Positions 22,854 through 31,667 of a DNA stretch of 64,000 nt are shown in pieces (the first letter of the stretch is position 1; every line of letters starts with the position of its first letter). Source of the DNA: Noviluteimonas sp052115395 (GTDB lineage: Bacteria > Pseudomonadota > Gammaproteobacteria > Xanthomonadales > Xanthomonadaceae). Made by a program: the position numbers and the translations under genes. The stretch is from assembly GCA_052115395.1 (NCBI GenBank), contig JBFRGO010000002.1. One strand, written 5' to 3'. The notes below the pieces were generated by a model that did not search any database, was not told where the DNA came from, and worked only from the letters and a program-made list of their open reading frames with translations.

Positions 22854-23254
22854 GCGACGCGCCCGATCGCGTCGTGCATCGCGGCGGCTGTCATTGCCGC
22901 CGCGTGCGTTTCGAAGTCGATGCGCCCGCCCACATCGAAGCGCTCGGCTGCAATTGTTCGATCTGCCGCATGACCGGGTTCCTGCATCTGATCGTGCCGG
23001 CCGCGCGCTTTCGCCTGTTGTCGGGCGAAGACGCGCTGACCGAATACACGTTCAACACCGGCGCGGCGAAGCATCGCTTCTGTTCGGTGTGCGGCGTCAA
23101 GGCGTTCTACATTCCGCGCAGCCATCCCGACGGCGTCGACGTGAACGTGCGGTGCCTGGACGTGGGCACCGTCGCATCGCTGCGCATCGTCCCGTTCGAC
23201 GACAACGACCGCGAAGCGGCAACGGCCGCGTTCGCGCACCTGACGCACGACTGA
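22850..23254 (+). CDS. GFA/CENP-V family zinc protein
   Basis: This 134-residue protein has the cysteine pattern of glutathione-dependent formaldehyde-activating (GFA) enzymes: GGCHCRRVRFEV, CNCSICRMTG and FCSVCGVKAFY, which bind two zinc ions. The family includes Gfa and many uncharacterised proteins that may act on glutathione adducts. It starts inside the stop of the preceding gene, suggesting translational coupling. Confidence 0.9.
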   Translation: MSDAPDRVVHRGGCHCRRVRFEVDAPAHIEALGCNCSICRMTGFLHLIVPAARFRLLSGEDALTEYTFNTGAAKHRFCSVCGVKAFYIPRSHPDGVDVNVRCLDVGTVASLRIVPFDDNDREAATAAFAHLTHD

Positions 23255-23377
23255 ACGCATCATCACGCCGCTGAATCCAGGCTGGCTTCGAGCGACCTTC
23301 GCTGTCCTGTCGTCGAACCGCGGATCGTTCGATGTGGAATGCATTTACACACATCGACCACAGCGCAGGGCGCCAAC

Positions 23378-23581
23378 GTGAATCCTCGCCTCGACCCCGT
23401 CGACCGCGAAGAGCTGCGCAAGCTCACCGAATCGATCACCGTGCGCCACGCGGTCGACCTGCACGCGATGGCGCGCATGGTCGAACGCGGCTATGCGCGC
23501 AAAGTGCTGGGAGGTTGGGAAATCACCGAAGCCGGTTGGCTTGCGCTGGAGCGCTCGCGCATCCCCGATGCGCTGATGTGA
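23378..23581 (+). CDS. Small hypothetical protein
   Basis: This 67-residue protein starts at GTG 23378 (NPRLDPVDREELR), preceded by AGGG. The alternative ATG at 23339 would add 13 residues. It reads as a small helical domain (LHAMARMVERGYARKV, GGWEITEAGWLALER) resembling a winged-helix fragment. The function is unknown. Confidence 0.55.
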   Translation: MNPRLDPVDREELRKLTESITVRHAVDLHAMARMVERGYARKVLGGWEITEAGWLALERSRIPDALM

Positions 23582-23771
23582 TTCCTGGGTAAGAGAGGGA
23601 GCCGCCGGCGCAGTTCAGGGAGAGGGGGGGGTTCTGCGCCGGCCGACGGGCGTGCTCGCGCGTCTCTTCGGCTCCGGCCTGCCGATGTCGCTCGGCAGGT
23701 GCATGTAGTGGAACACCACGCGCAGGTTGCGACCATTGTCCCTTGGTGCAGCCGCGTCCGAATGCAAGACG

Positions 23772-23806
23772 AAAAAAGGGCCCGGTCGCTTCCCTGCGAC
23801 GGGCCC
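23772..23806 (-). terminator. Terminator for the leftward gene at 23825
   Basis: GGGCCC (23778-23783) and GTCGC (23785-23789) pair with GCGAC (23796-23800) and GGGCCC (23801-23806). On the minus strand six T residues follow (complement of 23772-23777). Confidence 0.85.
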
Positions 23807-23824
23807 AGGGGAACGCTAGTCGTA

Positions 23825-24184
23825 TCAGCGAATCGAATACACGTTGGGCGCATCGGCGCTCTCGTTCGCGCGTTGCGCCACGGCGATGCCATCGCGTTCG
23901 GCCAGATAGTCCTTCACCATCTGGTAGGACTTGGTACGCGAAATGCCGAACTCCAGCACGAGCGTCTTGGCGAACACGCTACGCGGGCTGCCGCGCGTGA
24001 TGAGTTCTTCCAGCCGGCGCAGGATCAACTCGCGGCCCGGCGTTTCGTTCTTCACCCACTGCTGGTATTCCTCGACGATGCGCCCCGCGATTTCGTGCGC
24101 ATCCTCCAGGTCGTGCTGCAAGCGGTGCAGCGCCTGTTCGAGGCTGCGCACGCGTTTTTCGAAGTAGTCCAGGTCGATTCCCAT
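23825..24184 (-). CDS. Hypothetical coiled-coil protein
   Basis: This 119-residue protein opens with a heptad-rich helix (FEKRVRSLEQALHRLQHDLEDA). A C-terminal part (LEFGISRTKSYQMVKDYLAERDGI) resembles a small helix-turn-helix or DNA-binding motif. No signal peptide. It has its own terminator. Function unknown. Confidence 0.62.
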   Translation of the reverse strand: MGIDLDYFEKRVRSLEQALHRLQHDLEDAHEIAGRIVEEYQQWVKNETPGRELILRRLEELITRGSPRSVFAKTLVLEFGISRTKSYQMVKDYLAERDGIAVAQRANESADAPNVYSIR

Positions 24185-24367
24185 GTGTGCCCCGTTAGGC
24201 GTTGGATGGCGACGACAGGAAACCGCGTCCGTTCCGGCGCGAACATTGTCCGCGCGGGCAATTGCCCCTTGGTTCCGGGGAAGATTGCCCGGACGGGCAC
24301 GGCGCAACGAAAACATGACGGTCGGGCTGCTATATCGACGGGCTCGTCCCGCGCGCAAGGCTCTTCC

Positions 24368-24844
24368 ATGGCCATCCTCGAAGCCGGCAAGCCCGCCCCC
24401 GCGTTCAAGCTGCATGCCACGCCCGACCAGGTGCTGACCTCGGATGAGTTGCGCGGCAAGCGTTACGTGCTCGCGTTCTATCCGGCCGATTTCAGCCCGG
24501 TGTGCGGCGACCAGATGGCGCTCTACAACCAGGTCCTCTCCGAATTCCGCAGCCGCAAGGCCGAGTTGTTCGGTGTGTCGGTCGATGGCGTGTGGTGCCA
24601 CCAGGCGTTCACCGAGGCACGCAATTTGCATTTCCCGCTGCTCTCGGACTTCGAACCCAAGGGGGGCGTGTCGCGCGCGTTCGGTGCCTATCGCGAAAGC
24701 GAAGGGGTTTCCGAACGCGCGCTGTTCGTCGTCGACGAGACGGGAACCATCGCGTGGAGCTACTGCTCGCCGATGGCGGTGAACCCCGGCGCGGACGGCA
24801 TCCTCGACGCACTCGACGCAATGGACGGGAGAACGACGCCATGA
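24368..24844 (+). CDS. Peroxiredoxin (AhpC/TSA family)
   Basis: This 158-residue cytoplasmic protein has the peroxidatic cysteine C46 in FYPADFSPVCGDQ, the PxxxSPVC form of the family motif. Further cysteines at GVWCHQ and SYCSPM could resolve the sulfenic acid. It reduces peroxides with thiols. The stop overlaps the start of the DsbA-like gene (ATGA), a sensible partner that could recycle the peroxiredoxin. Confidence 0.9.
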   Translation: MAILEAGKPAPAFKLHATPDQVLTSDELRGKRYVLAFYPADFSPVCGDQMALYNQVLSEFRSRKAELFGVSVDGVWCHQAFTEARNLHFPLLSDFEPKGGVSRAFGAYRESEGVSERALFVVDETGTIAWSYCSPMAVNPGADGILDALDAMDGRTTP

Positions 24845-25362
24845 GCCTGCGCATTCCGGTCGGTCCGCAAGACCACATCCTGGGTCGCGACGATGCGCCC
24901 GTCACCGTCGTCGAATACGGCGACTACCAGTGCCCGTATTGCGGCGCCGCGCAGCCGCAGGTGCGCAAGGTGCTCGATCGTTTCGGCGACGACATCCGCT
25001 TCGTGTTCCGTCATTTCCCGCTCACCGAAGTGCATCCGATGGCGGCGATCGCGGCGGTGACGGCGGAGTTCGCCGGCGCGCACGGGCATTTCTGGCAGGC
25101 GCACGAAGCGCTGTACGCCAACCAGGCGCGGCTCGGGCCGGAGTTGTTGTTCGAGATCGTGCAGGGCCTGGGCCTGGAGCCTTCGCAATTGAAGGCGGAG
25201 ATCGACGCCGATACCTACACCGAAAAAGTGCAGGCGGATTTCAACGGAGGCATTCGCAGCGGCGTGAACGGCACACCCACCTTCTTCATCAACGGCGCGC
25301 GGCACGACGGGGCGTATTCGTTCGAGGCGCTCTCGCAGGCGATCGAGGCGGCCCGCGCCTAG
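24841..25362 (+). CDS. Cytoplasmic DsbA-family thioredoxin-fold protein
   Basis: This 173-residue protein has active site C31-P-Y-C34 (EYGDYQCPYC), cis-Pro loop GTPTFF and the DsbA helical insertion (GHFWQAHEALYANQ). There is no signal peptide, so it is likely cytoplasmic. It is of the DSBA-like oxidoreductase (DsbG/FrnE-like) family. It overlaps the peroxiredoxin gene by four bases, which suggests a joint peroxide or disulfide system. Confidence 0.88.
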   Translation: MSLRIPVGPQDHILGRDDAPVTVVEYGDYQCPYCGAAQPQVRKVLDRFGDDIRFVFRHFPLTEVHPMAAIAAVTAEFAGAHGHFWQAHEALYANQARLGPELLFEIVQGLGLEPSQLKAEIDADTYTEKVQADFNGGIRSGVNGTPTFFINGARHDGAYSFEALSQAIEAARA

Positions 25363-25384
25363 CCCGCAGTAGAATGCGGGTCCG

Positions 25385-25486
25385 ATGAAGCCCACGCCCA
25401 CCATCGATCCCGCCACCCTGCGCCTGTCCGTCGCCCCGATGATGGACTGGACGGAAATAGACATTTTTTGGCTAGTTTCTCGCTGA
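25385..25486 (+). pseudogene. dusA: 5' fragment of dusA (tRNA-dihydrouridine synthase A), cut by island insertion
   Basis: The frame from ATG 25385 reads 14 N-terminal residues, then LSVAPMMDWT, the invariant N-terminal motif of DusA, an FMN enzyme reducing uridine in tRNA D-loops. Native DusA continues DRHCRYF. Here the frame changes to EIDIFWLVSR and stops at 25484-25486. A -10-like TAGAAT lies at 25370-25375 in a leader common before such genes. The rest of dusA should lie at the far end of the island, beyond the window, where a replacement 5' end often keeps the gene alive. Confidence 0.9.
25439..25456. other. Likely left attachment site (attL) of the genomic island in dusA
   Basis: The conserved dusA bases ATGATGGACTGGACGGA (from 25439) are where similarity to DusA ends, and A/T-richer foreign sequence (AATAGACATTTTTT) begins at about 25455. 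Islands that use dusA recombine at this 5'-end segment. The exact core cannot be fixed without the right junction. Confidence 0.75.
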
Positions 25487-25825
25487 TTTTCTCAGAACGT
25501 GTGCACGATGTGTGCAATCACGCGACCCCGATTCTGACGGGCTTCAATGGCGGCGCACTAAGCGACGCATGCTCTCCACCCGATGCGGACGTACTCCGAC
25601 TGCAGGTCGGTCCCATCGGTGCGTCGCCCCGAAGGCAGGCTATACAGACGGCACTCGACAGAGCTCGCGCGGGCGATTTCCGGGTTTCCGAGCCATGCCT
25701 CGACTAAGGGTAGAACGACCCACAATAGCTTCGTCACGGCCCGTCGTCCGCCGTGACCGCGCCCAGCAAAGAATCAGTTCAGATTCTGCACCTTGGGGGT
25801 CGGAACGCTTGGAGGAGAATGCTGC
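25487..25825. other. Island left end, non-coding
   Basis: About 340 bases between the dusA cut and the first island gene. No gene was recognised. It includes the near-repeat GTGCACGATGTGTGCA (25501-25516) and must contain the promoter of the defence genes. A strong ribosome site GGAGGAG (25811-25817) closes it. Confidence 0.5.
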
Positions 25826-26617
25826 ATGAATGCCGACCTCGAACCACCCGACCCCGAAGCCGCGGCCGTGCCATCGGCCCGGCGCCCGGAGGTTCAAGCC
25901 GCGATTGACGCCCTGACCACGCTGGAGCGCCCACAGCTGATCGACCGGCTGCGAGCTGCGGCCCGGCAGAAGGATCTGCCCCCCGAAGTACTGCTGCACT
26001 TCGCGCGCGAGGCGGGTGCCAGGGGCGATCAGGAAATCTTTTTCTTGGCCTTCGAGGGCCTGACTCGGTGCGCGACGTCGATGATCGCCAGCCAGATGCG
26101 CACGCTGTATGGCATCTCAGAAGCTGACCTCGACGACCACCTGAGCGTAGTTTTCGAGAACCTTGTCCGTCGCATCCAGCGCGACGACCCAGCGCTCGAA
26201 TACGGCGTGCGCTTCTTCCACTCATTTATCCTCCGGCGTTCGATCGACGCGATGAAAGCCAAGGACCATCCTTGGACGCGGCGCTACAGGAAGGCGGTGA
26301 GCGCGCTGCGCAAGGAACGTGGGAAGCGGACCAAGCGCTACGACGGCGACGGGGAGTGCGCGCCGACTGAAGTCGACGCCCGCATCCTGAGTCAAGCCGA
26401 GGATCCGGCCGAACGCGCGGCCGGACAGGAAGAGCTTGCACAGGTCGAACAGCGCCTAGCGGGTCTGCCCGACGATGCCTGCGAGGCATACCTGCAGGCA
26501 CGCGTGCTCGGGCGAACCCAGGCAGAAATCGCAGAACACTTTGGTGTCAGCGACCGAACCGTGCGCAACTGGCTCGACCGCGTCACCAAAGCACTAGAAC
26601 AAAGGACCGCGCCATGA
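25826..26617 (+). CDS. Sigma-70-family-like protein
   Basis: This 263-residue protein ends with a sigma region-4 helix-turn-helix (LPDDACEAYLQARVLG, then TQAEIAEHFGVSDRTVRNWL). Its middle resembles region 2 (DLDDHLSVVFENLVRRI, then FFHSFILRRSIDAMK). The N-terminal 60 residues are unique. It is probably a sigma-like factor or a DNA-binding regulator of the following genes. GGAGGAG eight bases upstream fixes the start at 25826. Its stop overlaps the next start (ATGA), and the following helicase gene starts six bases after that, giving a tight three-gene unit. Confidence 0.72.
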   Translation: MNADLEPPDPEAAAVPSARRPEVQAAIDALTTLERPQLIDRLRAAARQKDLPPEVLLHFAREAGARGDQEIFFLAFEGLTRCATSMIASQMRTLYGISEADLDDHLSVVFENLVRRIQRDDPALEYGVRFFHSFILRRSIDAMKAKDHPWTRRYRKAVSALRKERGKRTKRYDGDGECAPTEVDARILSQAEDPAERAAGQEELAQVEQRLAGLPDDACEAYLQARVLGRTQAEIAEHFGVSDRTVRNWLDRVTKALEQRTAP

Positions 26618-27249
26618 ACAACAAAATGACCCGCGATGAAGTCCTTGATGCGTTCGGGGCGGCGGTGGCGTGGCCCACCGAAGCCTTGGTGCGCGCATGG
26701 GCGAAGAAGTATCCCGAGTACGAGCGAGACCTCGTTGATTTTGCGACCGCATGGGCGGCGACGGTTGGTTTTCCCCTCGAAGCCTTGGATCCTCAGCGTG
26801 AGGACGAGATCGTCAATCGCACGATGAGCCGCGTGCAGATGCTGGTTCGGGAACAGGACGAGGCGACGCAGGCGCCACCGCCGGTGGCGGTGGCCGTGGC
26901 CGCCAATCGCCTGCAAATCGACAGCCTCGAGCAAGCCCTTCGCGCACACGGCGTGACGAGCTCTTGGATCGAGGCGCTCGGAATCGACGAATTTATCTTG
27001 GCGCTGCTGGAAGAGCACATGATTGCCCCGCCCGTGCCTCGACGCTTGCTTGATGCCCTCTCGCGACCGTTAGGAGTCCATATCGAGGTAGTCAGGGCGT
27101 GGTTGTTTCAAGACTCCATACCGCAGATGGTTTCTTATTCCACCAAGAAGCCAGCCTTTGAGCGATGGACCTTTCAGCAGGCCGTGCAGCAGTCATCGTT
27201 GCCTGACGCGCTCAAGCAACAGTGGCTTCGAGAAACCTCTGACCCGTGA
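26614..27249 (+). CDS. Unknown protein of the sigma/ImmA-UvrD gene trio
   Basis: This 211-residue soluble protein has no domain I can name. It is acidic and helical, with a Pro/Val/Ala-rich linker in the middle (QAPPPVAVAVAANR). It starts with AVAWPTEALVRAWAKKYPEY and ends with a basic-aromatic stretch (STKKPAFERWTFQQAV). It overlaps the sigma-like gene by four bases and is followed six bases later by the helicase, so it is co-translated with both. An anti-sigma or adaptor role is conceivable but not shown. Confidence 0.65.
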   Translation: MNNKMTRDEVLDAFGAAVAWPTEALVRAWAKKYPEYERDLVDFATAWAATVGFPLEALDPQREDEIVNRTMSRVQMLVREQDEATQAPPPVAVAVAANRLQIDSLEQALRAHGVTSSWIEALGIDEFILALLEEHMIAPPVPRRLLDALSRPLGVHIEVVRAWLFQDSIPQMVSYSTKKPAFERWTFQQAVQQSSLPDALKQQWLRETSDP

Positions 27250-27255
27250 GTCTTC

Positions 27256-30200
27256 ATGGATGCATTTACCTCGGTTCGCCTTAAGGCCCAGCAGCTACGC
27301 GCGCAACTGATCGCAGCATGCGGCTGTGGCGAAAAGGTGCAAAACCTTCTGGCCGCGGCGATGAACGACGCCGGACTTCGCGTGATGGTCGTCCCGCCCG
27401 ACTACCCGCTGCTGGGTGGCGGCGCCGGCGCCTTGCAGCGAAAGCGCCAACGCATGTTCGTGTCCGGCGCACTGAGTCCTGAGCTCCAATTCTTTGTCCA
27501 GGCCCACGAGTACGCGCACTGGATCATCGAATCGCCGGCCGATCCGGTGTTGGTCAGTACGATCGTGGATCCGAGCGGTCCCGAGCAATCCACGCCGTTG
27601 GGCGCCGGGCGCGTGGAGGGCTACAGCGCGCAGGAGTTGCGCGAACGCTACGCAAATGTGTTCGCGCGTGAATTTTTGTTGCCAACCCACCACGCCAGGC
27701 AGCTGTTCATTGACGAGCGATTGTCGGCCTCGCAGATCGCGAGTCGGCTCGGCGTCACGCCAAGCTTGGTCTACCAGCAGCTGCAGTACGCGTTGCTGGT
27801 CCCATCGCCGCCGCCCGCGCAAGCGGACAAGCCCTTGCCTGGCTTGGATGCCTCCCAGCGCATCGCCGCCGGTCATGAAGGCGGGCCTGCGCTCGTCGAG
27901 GCCGGGCCGGGGACGGGAAAAACGCGGACCCTCATCGGCCGCATCGAGCGGCTGCTGGAAACTGGCGTGGATCCGCGCTCGATTCTCGCCCTGACGTTTT
28001 CCAACAAGGCAGCGCGCGAAATCAAAGAACGCATCGCGCGCACGATCCCGTCGGCCAATGAATTGTGGGCGGGGACGTTTCACGCCTTCGGCTTGGAGTT
28101 GCTGCGCAAACACGCGGCCTTGGCCGGCCTCCAGGAGCCGGTACGCATCGTAGATCCGGCCGATGCGCTCGAGCGCTTGGAATCCTTGCTTCCCAGCCTG
28201 GATCTGCACTACTACCTGCGCTTGAGCGATCCGCTGGCGCTGATGCAGCCGATCTTGGGGGCGATTTCCCGTGCCAAGGACGAGCTGTGTACGCCCGAGC
28301 AGTACGCCGTCTTGGCCGAGCAGATGCAAACGAATGCGGTAACTGACGAGGCGCGGGAAGCCGCCGCCAAGGCCGCAGAAGTGGCCAGGGTCTATGGCCT
28401 CTACGAAGCCATGCTGCGCGAACAAGGGGGCGTCGACTTTGGTGATCTGATTTGGCGGACGATCACGCTGCTCGAGCAAAACGACGACCTGCTCGCGATG
28501 ATTCGCGCGCAGTTTCCACATGTATTGGTCGATGAGTACCAAGACGTCAATCGCGCCAGCTCACGCTTGCTCAAGCTGATAGCCGGCGACGGCCGTAATC
28601 TGTGGGTGGTTGGTGATGTCCGACAATCGATCTACCGGTTCCGCGGTGCCTCACCGGCCAACATGCGTCTGTTCGCACAGGACTTCCCTGAGGCGGTGGT
28701 GCTGCCGTTGAAATTCAACTACCGCTCGGGCCAGCAGATCGTCGATACCTACACCGCCTTTGCGCGCAGCTTGGACGATCCTGTTTGGCGCGCGGCGGGA
28801 CACTTGGAGGCGATCCGAGGCAGCGGAATACGACCGAAGTTGGTCATCGCCCCGACGTTGGACTCGGAAGTTGCGGCCATCGCGCATGCGATTGAAGCTC
28901 ATCGCGCGGACGGCATTCCTTTCCGGGACCAGGCCATCGTGGTGCGAACGCACACGCACGCCGAGCGAGTGGCCGAACGACTGCAAGCACTTGACGTGCC
29001 ATCGATGTACCTGGGCGACATCTTCGAGCGCGACGAGGTACGCAACCTCCTCGCCGTGGTCTCCTTCGTAGCCGAACCCAGTCGCGGCGCGCTGCTGCGA
29101 CTGGCCATTACCGAGTCTTATCGCATGGGCCTAGCGGACGTGCGTTCGTTCCTGGAGCTGGCGCATGCGGCCGACCGATCGCCGCTAGCAGCCTTGTCGG
29201 ATCCCGCCGTCATCGCGGCCTGCGCAGCGCCGGCGCGGGCCGCGCTCGAGCGCCTTCGCGACGACTTGGCTGGAGTGCGGTTCGAGAGCACGGTGGCCGA
29301 AGTTCTCAACCACGTTCTCTTCGAACGCCGTGCGTTGATCGACGAGTTTCTCGAGCAGCCCGGAAGCGGGGGCGAGCAGCGACGTTTGGCCATCTTTCAG
29401 TTGCTGCAGTTCGCGGCCGAGCACTTCGACCCGCGCAAGGGCAACCCGAAGAAGAACCTGCTGCGCTGGATTCGGCGCCTGGAGCAGTTCGGCGAGGAGC
29501 GTGCGCTTCGGGAGCTTCCCGCGGCGGCCGCCTCTATAGATGCGGTCCGGCTGATGACAGTGCACGCCAGCAAAGGCCTGGAGTTCCCGGTGGTGTACGT
29601 GCCGTATCTGGCTACCCGCCATTTCCCGCAGTCTAACCGCGGCAAATCCTGCCCCCCGCCTGAGGGAATGCTGCGTGCGGAGGACATCCGCGACCAGTTC
29701 GAAGAAGAAAGTCTGTTCTACGTGGCGCTGTCGCGCGCACGCGACCACCTCCACCTGTCGCGATCGGAAGTTCTAGGTTCGCAAAAGGCCAGCGAGTCGA
29801 AGTTCCTTCCGTCCATCGTTGCCCGTCTTGAGCTGGTGCGGGCCCCCAAGACGGAGCTGTTGCTCCCCGGCGACCTGCCGGCGAGGCCAGAGCTCAAACT
29901 AGAACCGGAAATCCATGATGCCCGCGACTTGGACCAGTACGAGCGCTGCCCGCGCAAGTACGCCTACGCCAAGAGCTTGGGGCTGCGCGCCGGCCGCGAT
30001 GACGATGGCTACGTATTGTTTCACCGGGTGGTATATGCGGTGCTGTCGTGGGTACTCCAAGAACGCGCCGCCCGCGAGGTACCACTTGACGAGTATTGGC
30101 GCAAGCTCGACGCAGTCTGGTCGCAACAGGGACCGTGCGAGCATCCTTTCGCGCCGGTATACAAGGAGTATGCCCGGCGCATGCTCACGGTGGCCGAGGA

Positions 30201-30609
30201 ACACTTGCGCGCTCCTGGCGCTACCTCGCAAGAAGTCGACCTGCGGGTCGGCGGCGTCCCGGTGCGCGTGCGTCTGGAACAAGCCGAACCTGGCAGCGGG
30301 GGTTTGGTGCGCAGGTATCGCACGGGGCGGCGCCCGAAGACCGTCACGCGAGAGCTGCCCGACGTGCTGCGGCTGCTGGCTGGGCGGCAGGTCTATGGGC
30401 CAGGCGCGCGCCTTCAGATCCACTACCTGACCTCCAACGACGCGGTCGATCTGGAGTTCAAGGAAAACCAGCTGCAGTCGAAAGTGGATCAGGTACGCGA
30501 CTTCGCCGCGGCTATCGCGTCCGGCCAGTTTCCGATCACCACCGACGTCGAGCAGTGCCCCCGTTGCCCGTTCTTCTTCTTGTGTCCAGCGATTCCGGGC
30601 GCGGACTGA
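27256..30609 (+). CDS. ImmA/IrrE metallopeptidase - UvrD helicase - RecB-like nuclease fusion
   Basis: This 1,117-residue protein has an N-terminal ImmA/IrrE domain with zinc motif HEYAH (84-88) and ANVFAREFLLP. A superfamily-1 UvrD/PcrA helicase follows: Walker A GPGTGKT (217-223), TFSNKAARE, GTFHAFG, DEAD-like VDEYQD (425-430), GDVRQSIYRFRG, NYRSG, VHASKGLEF and YVALSRARD (about 820). The C-terminal 230 residues look like a RecB/AddB/Cas4-type PD-(D/E)XK nuclease with iron-sulfur cysteines: one near 897 (YERCPRKYAY) and three in CPRCPFFFLCP near 1101-1110. It probably processes DNA ends, with the peptidase domain sensing or cleaving a regulator. The catalytic acids of the nuclease are less certain. 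Confidence 0.88.
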   Translation: MDAFTSVRLKAQQLRAQLIAACGCGEKVQNLLAAAMNDAGLRVMVVPPDYPLLGGGAGALQRKRQRMFVSGALSPELQFFVQAHEYAHWIIESPADPVLVSTIVDPSGPEQSTPLGAGRVEGYSAQELRERYANVFAREFLLPTHHARQLFIDERLSASQIASRLGVTPSLVYQQLQYALLVPSPPPAQADKPLPGLDASQRIAAGHEGGPALVEAGPGTGKTRTLIGRIERLLETGVDPRSILALTFSNKAAREIKERIARTIPSANELWAGTFHAFGLELLRKHAALAGLQEPVRIVDPADALERLESLLPSLDLHYYLRLSDPLALMQPILGAISRAKDELCTPEQYAVLAEQMQTNAVTDEAREAAAKAAEVARVYGLYEAMLREQGGVDFGDLIWRTITLLEQNDDLLAMIRAQFPHVLVDEYQDVNRASSRLLKLIAGDGRNLWVVGDVRQSIYRFRGASPANMRLFAQDFPEAVVLPLKFNYRSGQQIVDTYTAFARSLDDPVWRAAGHLEAIRGSGIRPKLVIAPTLDSEVAAIAHAIEAHRADGIPFRDQAIVVRTHTHAERVAERLQALDVPSMYLGDIFERDEVRNLLAVVSFVAEPSRGALLRLAITESYRMGLADVRSFLELAHAADRSPLAALSDPAVIAACAAPARAALERLRDDLAGVRFESTVAEVLNHVLFERRALIDEFLEQPGSGGEQRRLAIFQLLQFAAEHFDPRKGNPKKNLLRWIRRLEQFGEERALRELPAAAASIDAVRLMTVHASKGLEFPVVYVPYLATRHFPQSNRGKSCPPPEGMLRAEDIRDQFEEESLFYVALSRARDHLHLSRSEVLGSQKASESKFLPSIVARLELVRAPKTELLLPGDLPARPELKLEPEIHDARDLDQYERCPRKYAYAKSLGLRAGRDDDGYVLFHRVVYAVLSWVLQERAAREVPLDEYWRKLDAVWSQQGPCEHPFAPVYKEYARRMLTVAEEHLRAPGATSQEVDLRVGGVPVRVRLEQAEPGSGGLVRRYRTGRRPKTVTRELPDVLRLLAGRQVYGPGARLQIHYLTSNDAVDLEFKENQLQSKVDQVRDFAAAIASGQFPITTDVEQCPRCPFFFLCPAIPGAD

Positions 30610-30700
30610 GGTCTCTTTCCGGTTTTTTCACGCACCACGCGACTTGTTGTGTAACGGCGTTGGAATTCCCCAACGGCCAATGCACAAGAGGTAGCACAAC

Positions 30701-31210
30701 GTGAAAAACATCAAGATCGTTTTGCAGTGCGAAGGTGCTGCGCAGGTGCTGGTCGGCGACGTCAAGGGCGAGCTGTCGGTGGGCGAGGCGCTCGCGGCAC
30801 TCGGCGCCCAGAATATCGGGCAGGGCGGCCAGCTGCTCTTCGCCGAAGATCGCGACGGGCCGGTCGACCTACACACGGCGGTCCAGACGCTGGTATCGGG
30901 CAAGGGCGAGGGCGGGGCCCCGATCGTGCGGCTGCATCAGGGACGCTGCCAGCGCGTGACGGTGAACGTCACCTTCAATGGCGTAACCCAATCGCGCGAT
31001 TTCCCGCCGGTGACCCGCGTCGCCCACGTACACCAGTGGGCCACGCACAACGTCTTCGACATGTCGCCGCGCGATGCGGCCGAGCATGTGCTCGAGCTGG
31101 TGGACAGCGACGAACGTCCCGACCCGGACACCCAGATCGGCACGCTTACCTCCGGCGCGCTGTGCGCTGTGGCATTCGACCTGGTCCCCTTCAAGCGGGT
31201 GGAGGGCTGA
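30701..31210 (+). CDS. bilA: BilA: tandem ubiquitin-like protein
   Basis: This 169-residue protein is made of two beta-grasp-like halves: residues 1-82 (KNIKIVLQCEGAAQVLVGD...) and 83-169 (QRVTVNVTFNGVTQSRDFPP...). It ends in glycine (FKRVEG), as expected of a conjugated modifier. The gene order ubiquitin-like, E2, JAB, E1 is that of Bil (bacterial ISG15-like) anti-phage systems, in which BilA is attached to phage tail proteins. The GTG start at 30701 has GAGGTAG about nine bases upstream. It lies 91 bases after the helicase gene on the same strand. The identification rests on position and fold more than on strong motifs. Confidence 0.8.
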   Translation: MKNIKIVLQCEGAAQVLVGDVKGELSVGEALAALGAQNIGQGGQLLFAEDRDGPVDLHTAVQTLVSGKGEGGAPIVRLHQGRCQRVTVNVTFNGVTQSRDFPPVTRVAHVHQWATHNVFDMSPRDAAEHVLELVDSDERPDPDTQIGTLTSGALCAVAFDLVPFKRVEG

Positions 31211-31211
31211 C

Positions 31212-31667
31212 ATGGCGTCTCTGGATCAACAGGCCTTCGAGGCCGACGTGAACTCCGGGGCTTTCCTCAACGGCTCGCTGTCGGGCCGTTGGGGACTGGA
31301 CTCACTGACATGGCCGCACGCGCTCATCTGGGTGCGGGCGGGCGACGGCAGCCGGATCGTTTTGCGCTTCGAGCTGTCGAACTACCCGCGGACCGCACCC
31401 ACGGCGCAGCCGTGGGGTCCAGCTTCGAACGCGCCCTTGTCGCCGGCCCTGTGGCCCCGCGGCGAGGCGCGCGTCTCGGCCGCGTTCAATCCCAACTGGA
31501 ATTCGAGCGCGCTCTACATTCCGTGCGATCGAATTGCGATTCAGGGGCATGAAGCGTGGCGCCACCAGCACCCGTCCCTGCTGTGGGATCCGGCCGTCGG
31601 CATTCACCGTTACGTGCGGGTCGTGTCCGACCTGCTGGGGTCGCCCGATTATGCCTGCGCCCACTGA
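31212..31667 (+). CDS. bilB: BilB: E2-like ubiquitin-conjugating protein
   Basis: This 151-residue protein has the pattern of bacterial E2-fold (UBC) proteins: a beta-meander with ALIWVRAGDGSRIVLRFEL followed by a proline-rich turn (NYPRTAPTAQPWG), a probable catalytic Cys105 in LYIPCDRI, and a C-terminal LLWDPAVGIHRYVR segment. It would carry BilA as a thioester from BilD to targets. Its start is one base after the bilA stop, and its end overlaps bilC by 17 bases. Confidence 0.82.
   Translation: MASLDQQAFEADVNSGAFLNGSLSGRWGLDSLTWPHALIWVRAGDGSRIVLRFELSNYPRTAPTAQPWGPASNAPLSPALWPRGEARVSAAFNPNWNSSALYIPCDRIAIQGHEAWRHQHPSLLWDPAVGIHRYVRVVSDLLGSPDYACAH

Noticed and set aside
23699..24367. Long upstream extension of the peroxiredoxin frame
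   Set aside because: Overlaps the leftward coiled-coil gene and its terminator; the peroxiredoxin begins properly at 24368.
27295..28542. 415-residue minus-strand frame opposite the ImmA-UvrD gene
   Set aside because: Shadow of the helicase; no recognisable domain.
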